Source: Muricoccus harenae (lineage in GTDB: Bacteria; Pseudomonadota; Alphaproteobacteria; Acetobacterales; Acetobacteraceae). From it: a stretch of DNA of 64,000 nt. The position numbers and the translations under genes were made by a program. The stretch covers positions 1-64,000 of the forward strand of contig NZ_WWDL01000030.1 in NCBI RefSeq assembly GCF_009848505.1, given 5' to 3'. Below the pieces are notes generated by a model, which worked only from the letters and a program-made list of their open reading frames with translations, had not been told where the DNA came from and did no database searches. Shown here one piece after another: positions 36,808-44,795 of the stretch. How positions within the stretch are numbered: position 1 is the first letter of the stretch; each line of letters begins with the position of its first letter.

Positions 36808-37806
36808 ATGCCGAAGTCTGCCGAAGCGACGCTCACGACCGGCCGCCTCACGCGGCGAAAGCTTGGCGCACTGGCCGCCGCGCCCTTCCTGGCCGGCCGT
36901 GCGCGTGCGGCTGCCTGGCCAGAGCGTCCGGTGGAGATCATTGTTCCCTTCACGCCCGGCGGCGGCGTGGACCTGACGGCACGCATCGCCGCGCGTTTCC
37001 TCGACAAGCATATGGGAGGGCGGGGCTTCGTGGTGGTCAACCGACCAGGCGCCGGCGGCGAGATCGGTTGGGGAGCTGTCGCCGATGCGAGGCCGGACGG
37101 CTACACGCTCGGCCTGCTGAACGCACCCAACATCCTCGCCATTCCCATCGAGCGGGCGCAACCCCGCTTCACGCTCAGCAGCTTCTCCCTTATCGCCAAC
37201 CTGGCGGACGACCCCGTCACTATCTCGGTCCGTTCTTCCAGCCCCATTCGGTCAATCCGAGACTTCATCGCCGCCGCCAAGGATCGGAACGGTGAACTGA
37301 CCTACGGCACAGCTGGCATCGGCGCCGTTGGCCACATCGCCATGCTGTCCCTCGCCCGCGCGGCTGGCATCAACGCGGAGCACGTTCCCTTCCAGGGCGC
37401 CTCCGGTGTCGCTACGGCGCTGCTCGGCGGCCAGATCGACGTCGCGACGACAACCTTTGCCGAGAGCGTCGCCTTCGCCAAGGGCAAGGCGGACTGGCGC
37501 ACACTTGGCGTCATGGCGCCGGAGAGGCTGACCGACATGCCCGAGTTGCCAACCTTTAAGGAGGCCGGCGTCCAGGTGGAGGTCGGGTCCCAGCGCGGCC
37601 TGGGCGCCCCTGCGGGGATCTCGCCCGAGGCCACTGCGGCGCTGTCAGCCGGCGTCGACAAGATGGTGGCAGATCCTGACTTCGCCGCCGTCATGGCCTC
37701 CTCGTCCCTGCCCATCCGGGTCATGACCTCCGCTGCCTATGCCGCGCATCTGAGGAAGCTGGAAGCGGATCTGCGGGCCCTCTGGGCGACCCATCCCTGG
37801 AAGTGA
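36808..37806 (+). CDS. TctC/Bug-type periplasmic solute receptor (B)
   Basis: A 332-residue TctC-type receptor. The leader has a twin-arginine-like pattern (GRLTRRKLGALAAAPFLAG) with cleavage near ARAAA. Landmarks are EIIVPFTPGGGVDLTARIA, VVVNRPGAGGEIG, ARPDGYTLGLL and EHVPFQGASGVATALLGG. The ATG at 36808 has GAAGGAA about 8 bases upstream. It is the first gene of a four-gene operon with creatininase-, isomerase- and amidase-type enzymes, so its ligand is probably the substrate of one of them. Confidence 0.92.
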   Translation: MPKSAEATLTTGRLTRRKLGALAAAPFLAGRARAAAWPERPVEIIVPFTPGGGVDLTARIAARFLDKHMGGRGFVVVNRPGAGGEIGWGAVADARPDGYTLGLLNAPNILAIPIERAQPRFTLSSFSLIANLADDPVTISVRSSSPIRSIRDFIAAAKDRNGELTYGTAGIGAVGHIAMLSLARAAGINAEHVPFQGASGVATALLGGQIDVATTTFAESVAFAKGKADWRTLGVMAPERLTDMPELPTFKEAGVQVEVGSQRGLGAPAGISPEATAALSAGVDKMVADPDFAAVMASSSLPIRVMTSAAYAAHLRKLEADLRALWATHPWK

Positions 37807-37844
37807 CCGTGCCGGCCACCCTCCACACCATCAAGGAACGCTGA

Positions 37845-38636
37845 ATGCGCACTGACCGCGTGCCCTATGCCGATATCCGGGCCTATCTGCAAACGAAGGA
37901 CACGGTAATCGTCCCCATCGGCGCCACCGAATGCTATGGCCCTCACCTCGCCACGGGGACGGAGCTCCGCATCTGCGAGGCCTATGCGACCGAGATCGGC
38001 GAGCGTGCCGGCATCGCCGTCGTGCCGGTCGTGCCCTTCAACTACTCGCATATGTTCCTGGATTATCCCGGCACCTGCTCCGTCGATATGGCAACGCTGG
38101 AGCGATACTTGCTGGATGCCTGCGACGGACTGGCGGGGCAAGGCTTCAAGCGCTTCTTCTTTATCAATGTGCACAACGGGTCGCTCGGTCCGCTAGAGGG
38201 CGTAAGCCGTGAGCTACGGAGGAGGCACGGCACCATGGGTGCGCTGATCGACGTCTTCTCCGTCATGCGCGACGTGGGCGGCATCAAATTCGAGACGACC
38301 TCAGCGCCGACAGCCCATGCCGCGGAGATGGTGACTTCCGTCGCCCTGCATCTCTGCCCCGAATTGGTTTTCATGGACCGGGCAAAGCCGCCCGTGATCT
38401 CGCCTTCGCCGCATGACAAGGTGCGGGCCCTCTCGGGCAACAAGATCGCCTTTGGCGGCTCGCACTTCATCAACTTCGCCAACATGGCCGATGACTCCCC
38501 CATGGGCCTGCGGGACGACCCGCTGCCCTCCACAGCGGAGAAGGGAAAGACAATCTGGGAGAACGCCGTCGCCTACGGTGCCGAAGCAGTCTCGATCTAC
38601 TCGGTCATGACACCGCCGAGCGGGGTGCCGGCATGA
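37845..38636 (+). CDS. Creatininase-family amidohydrolase with altered metal site
   Basis: A 263-residue member of the creatininase/FAPy-deformylase superfamily, which opens cyclic amides or removes formyl groups with a two-metal centre. The first motif reads PIGATECYGPHLATGTEL (residues 24-41); where creatininases have E-x-H-G-x-H and a TD aspartate, this protein has Tyr31 in place of the histidine and Glu40 in place of the aspartate. NVHNGS replaces NGHGGN, while the late glutamate is kept (AHAAEMVTS). One metal site therefore appears weakened. It follows the TctC gene by 38 bases and overlaps the next gene by four (ATGA). Substrate inferred to be a cyclic amide or imide. Confidence 0.8.
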   Translation: MRTDRVPYADIRAYLQTKDTVIVPIGATECYGPHLATGTELRICEAYATEIGERAGIAVVPVVPFNYSHMFLDYPGTCSVDMATLERYLLDACDGLAGQGFKRFFFINVHNGSLGPLEGVSRELRRRHGTMGALIDVFSVMRDVGGIKFETTSAPTAHAAEMVTSVALHLCPELVFMDRAKPPVISPSPHDKVRALSGNKIAFGGSHFINFANMADDSPMGLRDDPLPSTAEKGKTIWENAVAYGAEAVSIYSVMTPPSGVPA

Positions 38637-39430
38637 AGCCGGTTGCGGACTACAGCCCCTATGCATGGCGGGCGCGGATCGGCCTGATCATCCCCTCCAC
38701 CAACACCATCAACGAGACGGAGTTCTGGCGGATGGTTCCGGAGGGCGTCACGGTGCACTCTGCCCGTGCCACCTCCACCGGCGAATTCAGCGAAGCCTAT
38801 TTCCAGCGCCTGCGCGAAGCCGGAATGCGCTGCGCAGAGGACTTGGCGACTGCCGAGGTGGACGTTATCGCCTATGGCTGCACCTCCGGTTCCATCGTGT
38901 GCCCGCTGGAGGAGATAGTGGCGGACATAGAGGGCCGGACCGGCATCCGCACCATTGCCACGGCCGGCGCCGTCGTGACCGCGCTCCGGGCGCTGGGCGT
39001 GCGCCGGGTTGCGGTGGCCACACCCTATGTCGACTTCATCAACGAGGCAGAGCGAGAGTTCCTGCAGCGGCGCGGCTTCGAGGTCACCTCCCTTCACGGC
39101 CTGCGGCTTGGCGAGACGCAGGCGGAGCGCCGGGCGATCGGGCGCGTGCCGCCGGAGCATGTCTATCGCATGGCTCGGCTCGTGGACCGTCCGGAGGCGG
39201 AGGCCATCTTTATCTCCTGCACCAATCTCGCTTCCATCGGCATGATCACGCGCATTGAACAGGACCTCGGCAAGCCCGTGGTCACCAGCAACCAGGCCTG
39301 CCTTTGGAATGCCCTTCGCCTGGCCGGCATCCCCGACCGGGTTGACGGCTACGGCCGCCTCCTCAGCGAATGCACCACCCTGCCGCCCTCCCCTGAGGCT
39401 GGCCACAGGTTCGAGACCAAAGCCGCATGA
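38633..39430 (+). CDS. Maleate isomerase / arylmalonate decarboxylase family protein
   Basis: A 265-residue protein of the Asp/Glu racemase superfamily, maleate cis-trans isomerase-AMDase branch. The nucleophilic cysteine is in IAYGCTSGS near residue 82 and the second cysteine in FISCTNLAS near 193, the pair used by maleate isomerase; the N-terminal IGLIIPSTNTINETEF is the usual carboxylate-binding region. It would convert maleate (or a substituted maleate) to the trans isomer in the cytosol. Its start and stop overlap both neighbours by four bases, so the three enzymes are translated together. Confidence 0.85.
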   Translation: MKPVADYSPYAWRARIGLIIPSTNTINETEFWRMVPEGVTVHSARATSTGEFSEAYFQRLREAGMRCAEDLATAEVDVIAYGCTSGSIVCPLEEIVADIEGRTGIRTIATAGAVVTALRALGVRRVAVATPYVDFINEAEREFLQRRGFEVTSLHGLRLGETQAERRAIGRVPPEHVYRMARLVDRPEAEAIFISCTNLASIGMITRIEQDLGKPVVTSNQACLWNALRLAGIPDRVDGYGRLLSECTTLPPSPEAGHRFETKAA

Positions 39431-40719
39431 GCGATCCCAGCCTTCTCCCCGCCACCGAACTCGTGCGGCGCATTCGCTCGGGCCAGCTCACAGCCGCCGC
39501 CGTGATGGAGGCGCATCTCGAGCGCATCCGGTCGCGGGAGCCGAGCCTGCGTGCCTTCACCCATATGGACCCGGGGACTGCGATGGAGGCGGCGCGGGAG
39601 GCGGATCGCCTCGCCTCTTCCGGCGCCAACTCCGGTCCCCTGCACGGGCTACCGCTGGGTGTGAAGGACGTGCTGGACGTCGCTGGCATGCCCTCGGCTT
39701 ATGGTTCGCCAATCTGGGCAGGCTTCGTGCCCCGGGCGGACTCGGCCGCCGTCGCCATGGCGCGCAGGGCCGGCGCCGTGATCATCGGCAAGACCGTGAC
39801 GACGGAGTTCGCCACTCGCGAGCCGGGTCCCACCACGAACCCGGTAAACCGCAAGCACACGCCGGGCGGCTCCTCCTCAGGATCCGCTGCGGGGGTCGCG
39901 GCCCATTTCTTCCCGCTCGGCTATGGTACACAGACGGCGGGCAGCATCCTCCGTCCCGCCGCCTATTGCGGCATTGTCGGCTACATGCCGAGCCATGGCG
40001 CCATTCATCGTGCCGGCATGAAGGTGATGAGTGAAAGCCTGGACACGATCGGCGCACTGACGCGGACGGTGGGCGACGCCGCGCTCATGATCGGCGGGAT
40101 CACGGGCCGGGACCTCGGAAACCCGGAGGCCAGGCCTGACCGCGCACCGCACCTGCTGCTCTGCATGGGTCCCACCGCCGCCCAGGCCGCTCCCGAGACC
40201 TTGGAGCTGATGGAGAGGGCGGCGGAGGCCGCCAGCCGTGCCGGCGCCCGCGTCACCCGCGGCGAGATGCCCGAGATTGTCGCCGCCGCGGCCAAGGCGC
40301 ACCCGGTGGTGATGAACATGGAAGGCGCCCAGGCGCTGGCCTGGGAGCTGGCGACGCATGCCGACCGCATGTCCCAGATTCTACGTGACCGGCTGACAGG
40401 AGCCCGCGCAGAGCCGCCAGAGGTCTTGATGGCGGCGCGTGATACCTTCGTCGCTGCCCGTGCGGCCTTCCCCGGCGCGATTTCGGACTATGACGCCGTT
40501 CTCACCCCCGCCGCCGTCGGCGAGGCGCCAGAGGGCCTCGGGTGGAGCGGCGATCCGGCCTTCAACCTGCTTTGGACCGCCCTGCACGCCCCCGCGGTCA
40601 GCGTCCCGGCCGGGTTCGGTCCCCATGGCCTGCCACTCGGGGTCCAGATCGTCACCGCACCCGGCACCGACGCGGCGGCCCTGCGCTGGGCGGAGTGGAT
40701 GCGCCAGGCCTTGGGCTGA
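39427..40719 (+). CDS. Amidase signature family hydrolase
   Basis: A 430-residue amidase of the Ser-cisSer-Lys family. Lys80 is in LGVKDVLDV, the glycine/serine-rich signature GGSSSGSAAG is at 147-156 and holds the cis-serine, and the nucleophile Ser173 lies in GTQTAGSILRPA. It is shorter than GatA and is not accompanied by GatB or GatC, so it is a catabolic amidase rather than a glutaminyl-tRNA enzyme. Being last in the operon with an isomerase, it could hydrolyse a half-amide such as maleamate. It converges on the enoyl-CoA hydratase-like gene with 10 bases between the stops. Confidence 0.9.
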   Translation: MSDPSLLPATELVRRIRSGQLTAAAVMEAHLERIRSREPSLRAFTHMDPGTAMEAAREADRLASSGANSGPLHGLPLGVKDVLDVAGMPSAYGSPIWAGFVPRADSAAVAMARRAGAVIIGKTVTTEFATREPGPTTNPVNRKHTPGGSSSGSAAGVAAHFFPLGYGTQTAGSILRPAAYCGIVGYMPSHGAIHRAGMKVMSESLDTIGALTRTVGDAALMIGGITGRDLGNPEARPDRAPHLLLCMGPTAAQAAPETLELMERAAEAASRAGARVTRGEMPEIVAAAAKAHPVVMNMEGAQALAWELATHADRMSQILRDRLTGARAEPPEVLMAARDTFVAARAAFPGAISDYDAVLTPAAVGEAPEGLGWSGDPAFNLLWTALHAPAVSVPAGFGPHGLPLGVQIVTAPGTDAAALRWAEWMRQALG

Positions 40720-40729
40720 AGCGCCTTCC

Positions 40730-41518
40730 TCAGCGGCCTGTGAAGACCGGACTCCGCTTCTCCAGCCTAGCGCGCCGGCCTTCGGCATAGTCGGCGCTCG
40801 CATAACAGGCATCCTCCGCCGCCTTGACCTGCTTCAGGTCCGGAGGGTCGCCCCGCCGTGAGAGCTCTCGAAAGGCGATCTTGGCAGCCCGCAGGCTCAG
40901 GGGCGCGTTGGCCGCCAACTCCTGTGCCAGCGCCGCAACCGCCGTGTCGAGCGCCGGGAGGTCCGGGAGGAGTTGCTGGGCAATGCCGAGGGAGAGCACC
41001 TCCTCTCCCGCATACTGGCGCCCGAGCAGCACCATCTCCCGTGCGCGGGCAAGGCCGACAACGTCCACGACCTTCTCAATGTCCTCCAGCCTGTAGGGCA
41101 GGCCAAGGCGGGCGGCTGGGATGCCGATGCGCGTATCCGCCGCGCAAAGCCGGAAGTCGGACATCAGGGCGAATTCGAAGCCGGCCCCGAGGCAGTAGCC
41201 GTGGAGCGCCGCCAATACCGGCTTCTCAAGTGTCTGAAGCGCAGTCGCGACCGCTCGCTGCCAGGCGTTGTAGCGCTCCGCAGCCTGAGGATCGGCGCGG
41301 ATGGTGTCAAACTCGCTGATATCGTTTCCGGTGCAGAAGGCGCGATCGCCACTGCCGGCGAGGACCAGGACCCGGATGGAAGGATCCTCCGCGACGCGGG
41401 CGAGCAAGCCGGGCAGGGCTTGCCACATCTCCGCGTTGATGGCGTTCAGCCGGCGGGGATTGTCGAGTGTCAGCCGCGCGACGCCGTCCGCCACCTCGAA
41501 GCGGATGAGGGCGGTCAC
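40730..41518 (-). CDS. Enoyl-CoA hydratase/isomerase family protein
   Basis: A 262-residue crotonase-fold protein. The CoA-binding oxyanion region is GDRAFCTGNDISEF and HGYCLGAGFEFALMSD. The position of the first catalytic glutamate is kept (FEF), but the second motif reads GIPAARLGLP where hydratases have PE, so the second glutamate is replaced by alanine. That favours an isomerase, decarboxylase or hydrolase activity over plain hydration. The GTG at 41518 overlaps the stop of the CoA-transferase gene (GTGA), and it is the last gene of the GntR-TctC-Hyu operon. Confidence 0.85.
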   Translation of the reverse strand: MTALIRFEVADGVARLTLDNPRRLNAINAEMWQALPGLLARVAEDPSIRVLVLAGSGDRAFCTGNDISEFDTIRADPQAAERYNAWQRAVATALQTLEKPVLAALHGYCLGAGFEFALMSDFRLCAADTRIGIPAARLGLPYRLEDIEKVVDVVGLARAREMVLLGRQYAGEEVLSLGIAQQLLPDLPALDTAVAALAQELAANAPLSLRAAKIAFRELSRRGDPPDLKQVKAAEDACYASADYAEGRRARLEKRSPVFTGR

Positions 41519-42690
41519 AGTGCCTTCTCCGCCCGCAATGCCGCCACTTCCTCCGGAGTGAAGCCAAACTCCGCCAGGACGGAATCCGTATGCTCGCCCC
41601 TGTCGGGTGTGGGACGCCTCGGGTTCGTCACGCCCGGCATCTGGATAGGCGTGCGCACGAGGTTGATCTCCCCAAGCCTCGGGTGCCGGACCGGGAAGCT
41701 CAGGCCAAGGTGCTGCACCTGCCGGTCGGCGAAGACCTGATCCATGGAATAAACTGGCCCGGTCGGCACGCCGGCCTTGTTCAGCCGCTCGATCCAACTC
41801 TCCGCCGTGTCCTGCAGCAGCTTCGCCTGGAGCACGGCATTCACCTTCGCCCTGTTCGCCGAGCGCGCAGCTTCCGTCGCCAGCTCCGGGGCCTGGGCCT
41901 CCTCCCCGATATCCAGCGTCTCCACGATCCGGCGCCACATCTCATCCCCGCCGGCCGCAAGATTGATCACACCGTCCGCCGTGTGGAACAGCCCTGTGGG
42001 CACCGTGGTCGGGTGGTCATTGCCGGCTTGCTGCGGCACCTCCCGCGCCATCGTCCAGCGAGTGGCCTGGAAGTCCATCATGGCGATCATCGCCTCGAGC
42101 AGCGAGGTGTGCACCCAACGGCCCTTGCCTGTCCTCTCCCGCTCCAGCAGGGCGATCAGGATGCCGATCGCACAGAACAGGCCCGAGGTGAGGTCCGCGA
42201 CAGGGATGCCGACCCGAACCGGCCCCTGGCCGGGCAGGCCCGTCACGGACATCAGGCCCCCCATGCCCTGCGCGATCTGGTCGAAGCCTGGCCGCCGCGC
42301 ATAGGGGCCCTCCTGGCCGAAGCCGGAGATGGAGCCGAGCACGATGCGCGGGTTCATCGCGGCCAGCGCCTCGTAGCCGATGCCCAACCGGTCCTTCACG
42401 TCGGGGCGGTAGTTTTCCACCACGACATCGGCCTGCGCCACCAGGCGGCGAAAGGCCGCAAGCCCCTGAGGGTGCTTCAGGTTCACCGTGATGCTGCGCT
42501 TGTTGCGATGGACATGCTGGTAATCCGGGCCATTGCGGGCGCCGCCCATACCCTTGCCCGTGTCGATCTCATCCGGCGCCTCGATCTTGATGCAGTCGGC
42601 GCCCCAATCGGCGAGCTGGCGCACGCAGGTGGGACCGGACCGGACGCGGGTGAGGTCCAGCACCTTGATGTGGGAGAGCGGCAGGGTCAT
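41515..42690 (-). CDS. CaiB/BaiF family (class III) CoA-transferase (operon C)
   Basis: A 391-residue class III CoA-transferase, which moves CoA between carboxylic acids through an aspartyl-CoA thioester. Family regions are VLDLTRVRSGPTCVRQLADW, IKIEAPDEIDTGKG, HRNKRSITVNLKHPQG, VVENYRPDVKDRLG and SGFGQEGPYARRPGFD. It is preceded by the HyuA gene with a one-base overlap (TGATG). In this operon it would activate the acid released by the hydantoinase-like pair for processing by the crotonase-fold enzyme. Confidence 0.9.
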   Translation of the reverse strand: MTLPLSHIKVLDLTRVRSGPTCVRQLADWGADCIKIEAPDEIDTGKGMGGARNGPDYQHVHRNKRSITVNLKHPQGLAAFRRLVAQADVVVENYRPDVKDRLGIGYEALAAMNPRIVLGSISGFGQEGPYARRPGFDQIAQGMGGLMSVTGLPGQGPVRVGIPVADLTSGLFCAIGILIALLERERTGKGRWVHTSLLEAMIAMMDFQATRWTMAREVPQQAGNDHPTTVPTGLFHTADGVINLAAGGDEMWRRIVETLDIGEEAQAPELATEAARSANRAKVNAVLQAKLLQDTAESWIERLNKAGVPTGPVYSMDQVFADRQVQHLGLSFPVRHPRLGEINLVRTPIQMPGVTNPRRPTPDRGEHTDSVLAEFGFTPEEVAALRAEKAL

Positions 42691-44795
42691 CAGGCGGTCT
42701 CGCGCTCGGGCGCCATGGCGGTGGCGGGCTGGGCCAGGTGGATGGCGATGTTGCCGCCCGCCTCCACCATGGCGCGGGCGCCAGGCGGGATGAGCAGCGT
42801 GGACATGGCTTCCTCGACGATGGCAGGGCCGGTGATCTCCGTGCCGGCCGCCAGGCGGCGCCGATCCAGGACCGGCACCTCATATTCGGCCTGGCCGAAC
42901 CGCGCCTGACGGGTGCCGGTGCGCGGGTCACCCTGCGCGGCCTTCGGAACCTCCGGATCCAGGCTGCTCCCGGCCGTGCTCCCGGTGGCCGAAACCCGGA
43001 TGTTGATGATCTCGATGGCCGCCACGGCCGGCCTGCGGGAAAAGACGCGTTCATAGCCTGACAGGAAGGCCTCGCGGATCGCCGCCTCCATGCGGGCGTC
43101 ATAGGGCCCGGGTGGCAGTTCGGTGATCAGCTCATAGCCCTGGCCGACAAAGCGAAGGTCGGCGGCGCGTCGCAGGATGGGCCGCGTTCCCTCCCCGATG
43201 GTTGCGGCGATAACGGCGCGGGCTTCCGACTCCAGCTTCGCATAGGCCTCCTCCAGTGTGGGCCAGTCCATTCCGTCCAGCCGGCGCGAGATTGTGGCTA
43301 CGCGATCCACCCGCGCCGGGGCCAGCAGCAGGCCCAGGGCGGAAGCGACGCCTGCACCGGGCGGGCAGATCACCTGCGTGATTCCCAACCGCCGCGCCAG
43401 TTCGCAGCCATGCAGCGGGCCGCCTCCGCCCGTGACCAGCAGCGCAAAGTCCCGCGGATCATGCCCCTGCTCCGCCACGTGAACGCGGGCGGCGGCGGCC
43501 ATGGTCTCGTTCACCACGGCATGGATGCCGGCAGCGGTCTGCGGTACGTCCAGCCCGGCCTTGGAGGCCAGGGCGCCGACCGCGCTTCGCGCAGCCTCCA
43601 TGCTGAGCTTCATCGTCCCGCCGGCAAAGGTCTCCGCATCGAGATAGCCGAGCAGCAGGTTGCCGTCGGTGACGGTGGGCTCCGTCCCGCCACGGGCGTA
43701 GCAGGCCGGGCCGGGTACGGAGCTGGCGCTGCGCGGGCCGACCTTCAGCAGCCCCAGCGCGTCATGGGCCGCGATGGAGCCGCCGCCTGCCCCAATCTCG
43801 ATCAGCTCGATCGTGGAAATGGTCAGCGGCACGCCACTGCCGGAGGTGAAGCGGCGTTCCCGCCCCGCCTCAAACTTATGGACCACCAGGGGCTCGCCCC
43901 CATGCACCAATGCCAGCTTGGCCGTGGTGCCACCGAGATCGAAGGCCAGCAGGTCTCGGCAGCCGGAGCGCTCGCCGAAGAAGGCGGCCGAGAGCGCGCC
44001 AGCGGCTGGGCCGCTTTCCAGCAGCTGCACAGGCACGCGCTTCGCCTCGTCCACATGGGTCAGGCCGCCATTGGACAGCATCATGAAGAGCGGGGCGGTG
44101 ATCCCCAGCGCAGCCAGATCGCCGGAGAGGCGGTTCAGGTACTTCTCCGCCAGCGGCTTCACATAGGCATTGGCCACCGTAGTGGAGGTTCGGTCGAACT
44201 CGCGGATCTGCGGGGCGACGTCGCTGGAGAGGGACAGGATCACCGAGGGGTGGCGCTCCGCCACAAGCCGCGCCGCGTCCTGCTCATGGGCAGGGTTCGC
44301 ATAGGCGTGCAGGAAGGCGATGGCGATGGACTCGACCCCCTGCGCCACAAGCCTCTCGGCCGCGGCCAGGACGCTGGCCGCGTCCAGGGGGATTTCGACC
44401 GCCCCGTCCGGTGCCAGTCTCTCAACCGCCTCGAGCCGGAGTGCACGGCGGACCAGGGGCTGCGGCAGAGGCAAATGAAGGTCGTAGAGCTCGTACTTCC
44501 GCTCATGCCCGATCTCGAGTGTGTCGCGGAAGCCGGCGGTGGTGATGAGTCCCGTCGGCGCGCCGCGGCGCTCGATCAGGGCGTTGGTGAACAGCGTCGT
44601 CGCATGGACCACGCGCGTCACCCCGGCGGCATCCGTTCCTTCCTGCGCGAAGAGGTGCCGGATTCCAGCCACCACGCCCATGGCTGGATCGGCGGGGGTG
44701 GTCAGCTCCTTGTGGGCGGCGAAGCGGCCGGTCGTGTCGTCATAGAGCACGATGTCCGTGAAGGTGCCGCCGATGTCGATGGCCAGGGCGCTCAT
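42690..44795 (-). CDS. Hydantoinase/oxoprolinase family protein, HyuA subunit (operon C)
   Basis: A 701-residue ATP-grasping subunit with an actin-like fold, family HyuA/5-oxoprolinase N-terminal. The phosphate loop ALAIDIGGTFTDIVLYD opens the protein; HATTLFTNALIERRGA, LMLSNGGLTH, LLESGPAAGALSA and LAFDLGGTTAKLALVHGG follow. With HyuB it would use ATP to open a lactam or hydantoin ring, or carboxylate a ketone as acetone carboxylases do; no acetone carboxylase gamma subunit is present. ATGA overlap with HyuB upstream and a one-base overlap with CaiB downstream show tight coupling. Confidence 0.9.
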   Translation of the reverse strand: MSALAIDIGGTFTDIVLYDDTTGRFAAHKELTTPADPAMGVVAGIRHLFAQEGTDAAGVTRVVHATTLFTNALIERRGAPTGLITTAGFRDTLEIGHERKYELYDLHLPLPQPLVRRALRLEAVERLAPDGAVEIPLDAASVLAAAERLVAQGVESIAIAFLHAYANPAHEQDAARLVAERHPSVILSLSSDVAPQIREFDRTSTTVANAYVKPLAEKYLNRLSGDLAALGITAPLFMMLSNGGLTHVDEAKRVPVQLLESGPAAGALSAAFFGERSGCRDLLAFDLGGTTAKLALVHGGEPLVVHKFEAGRERRFTSGSGVPLTISTIELIEIGAGGGSIAAHDALGLLKVGPRSASSVPGPACYARGGTEPTVTDGNLLLGYLDAETFAGGTMKLSMEAARSAVGALASKAGLDVPQTAAGIHAVVNETMAAAARVHVAEQGHDPRDFALLVTGGGGPLHGCELARRLGITQVICPPGAGVASALGLLLAPARVDRVATISRRLDGMDWPTLEEAYAKLESEARAVIAATIGEGTRPILRRAADLRFVGQGYELITELPPGPYDARMEAAIREAFLSGYERVFSRRPAVAAIEIINIRVSATGSTAGSSLDPEVPKAAQGDPRTGTRQARFGQAEYEVPVLDRRRLAAGTEITGPAIVEEAMSTLLIPPGARAMVEAGGNIAIHLAQPATAMAPERETA

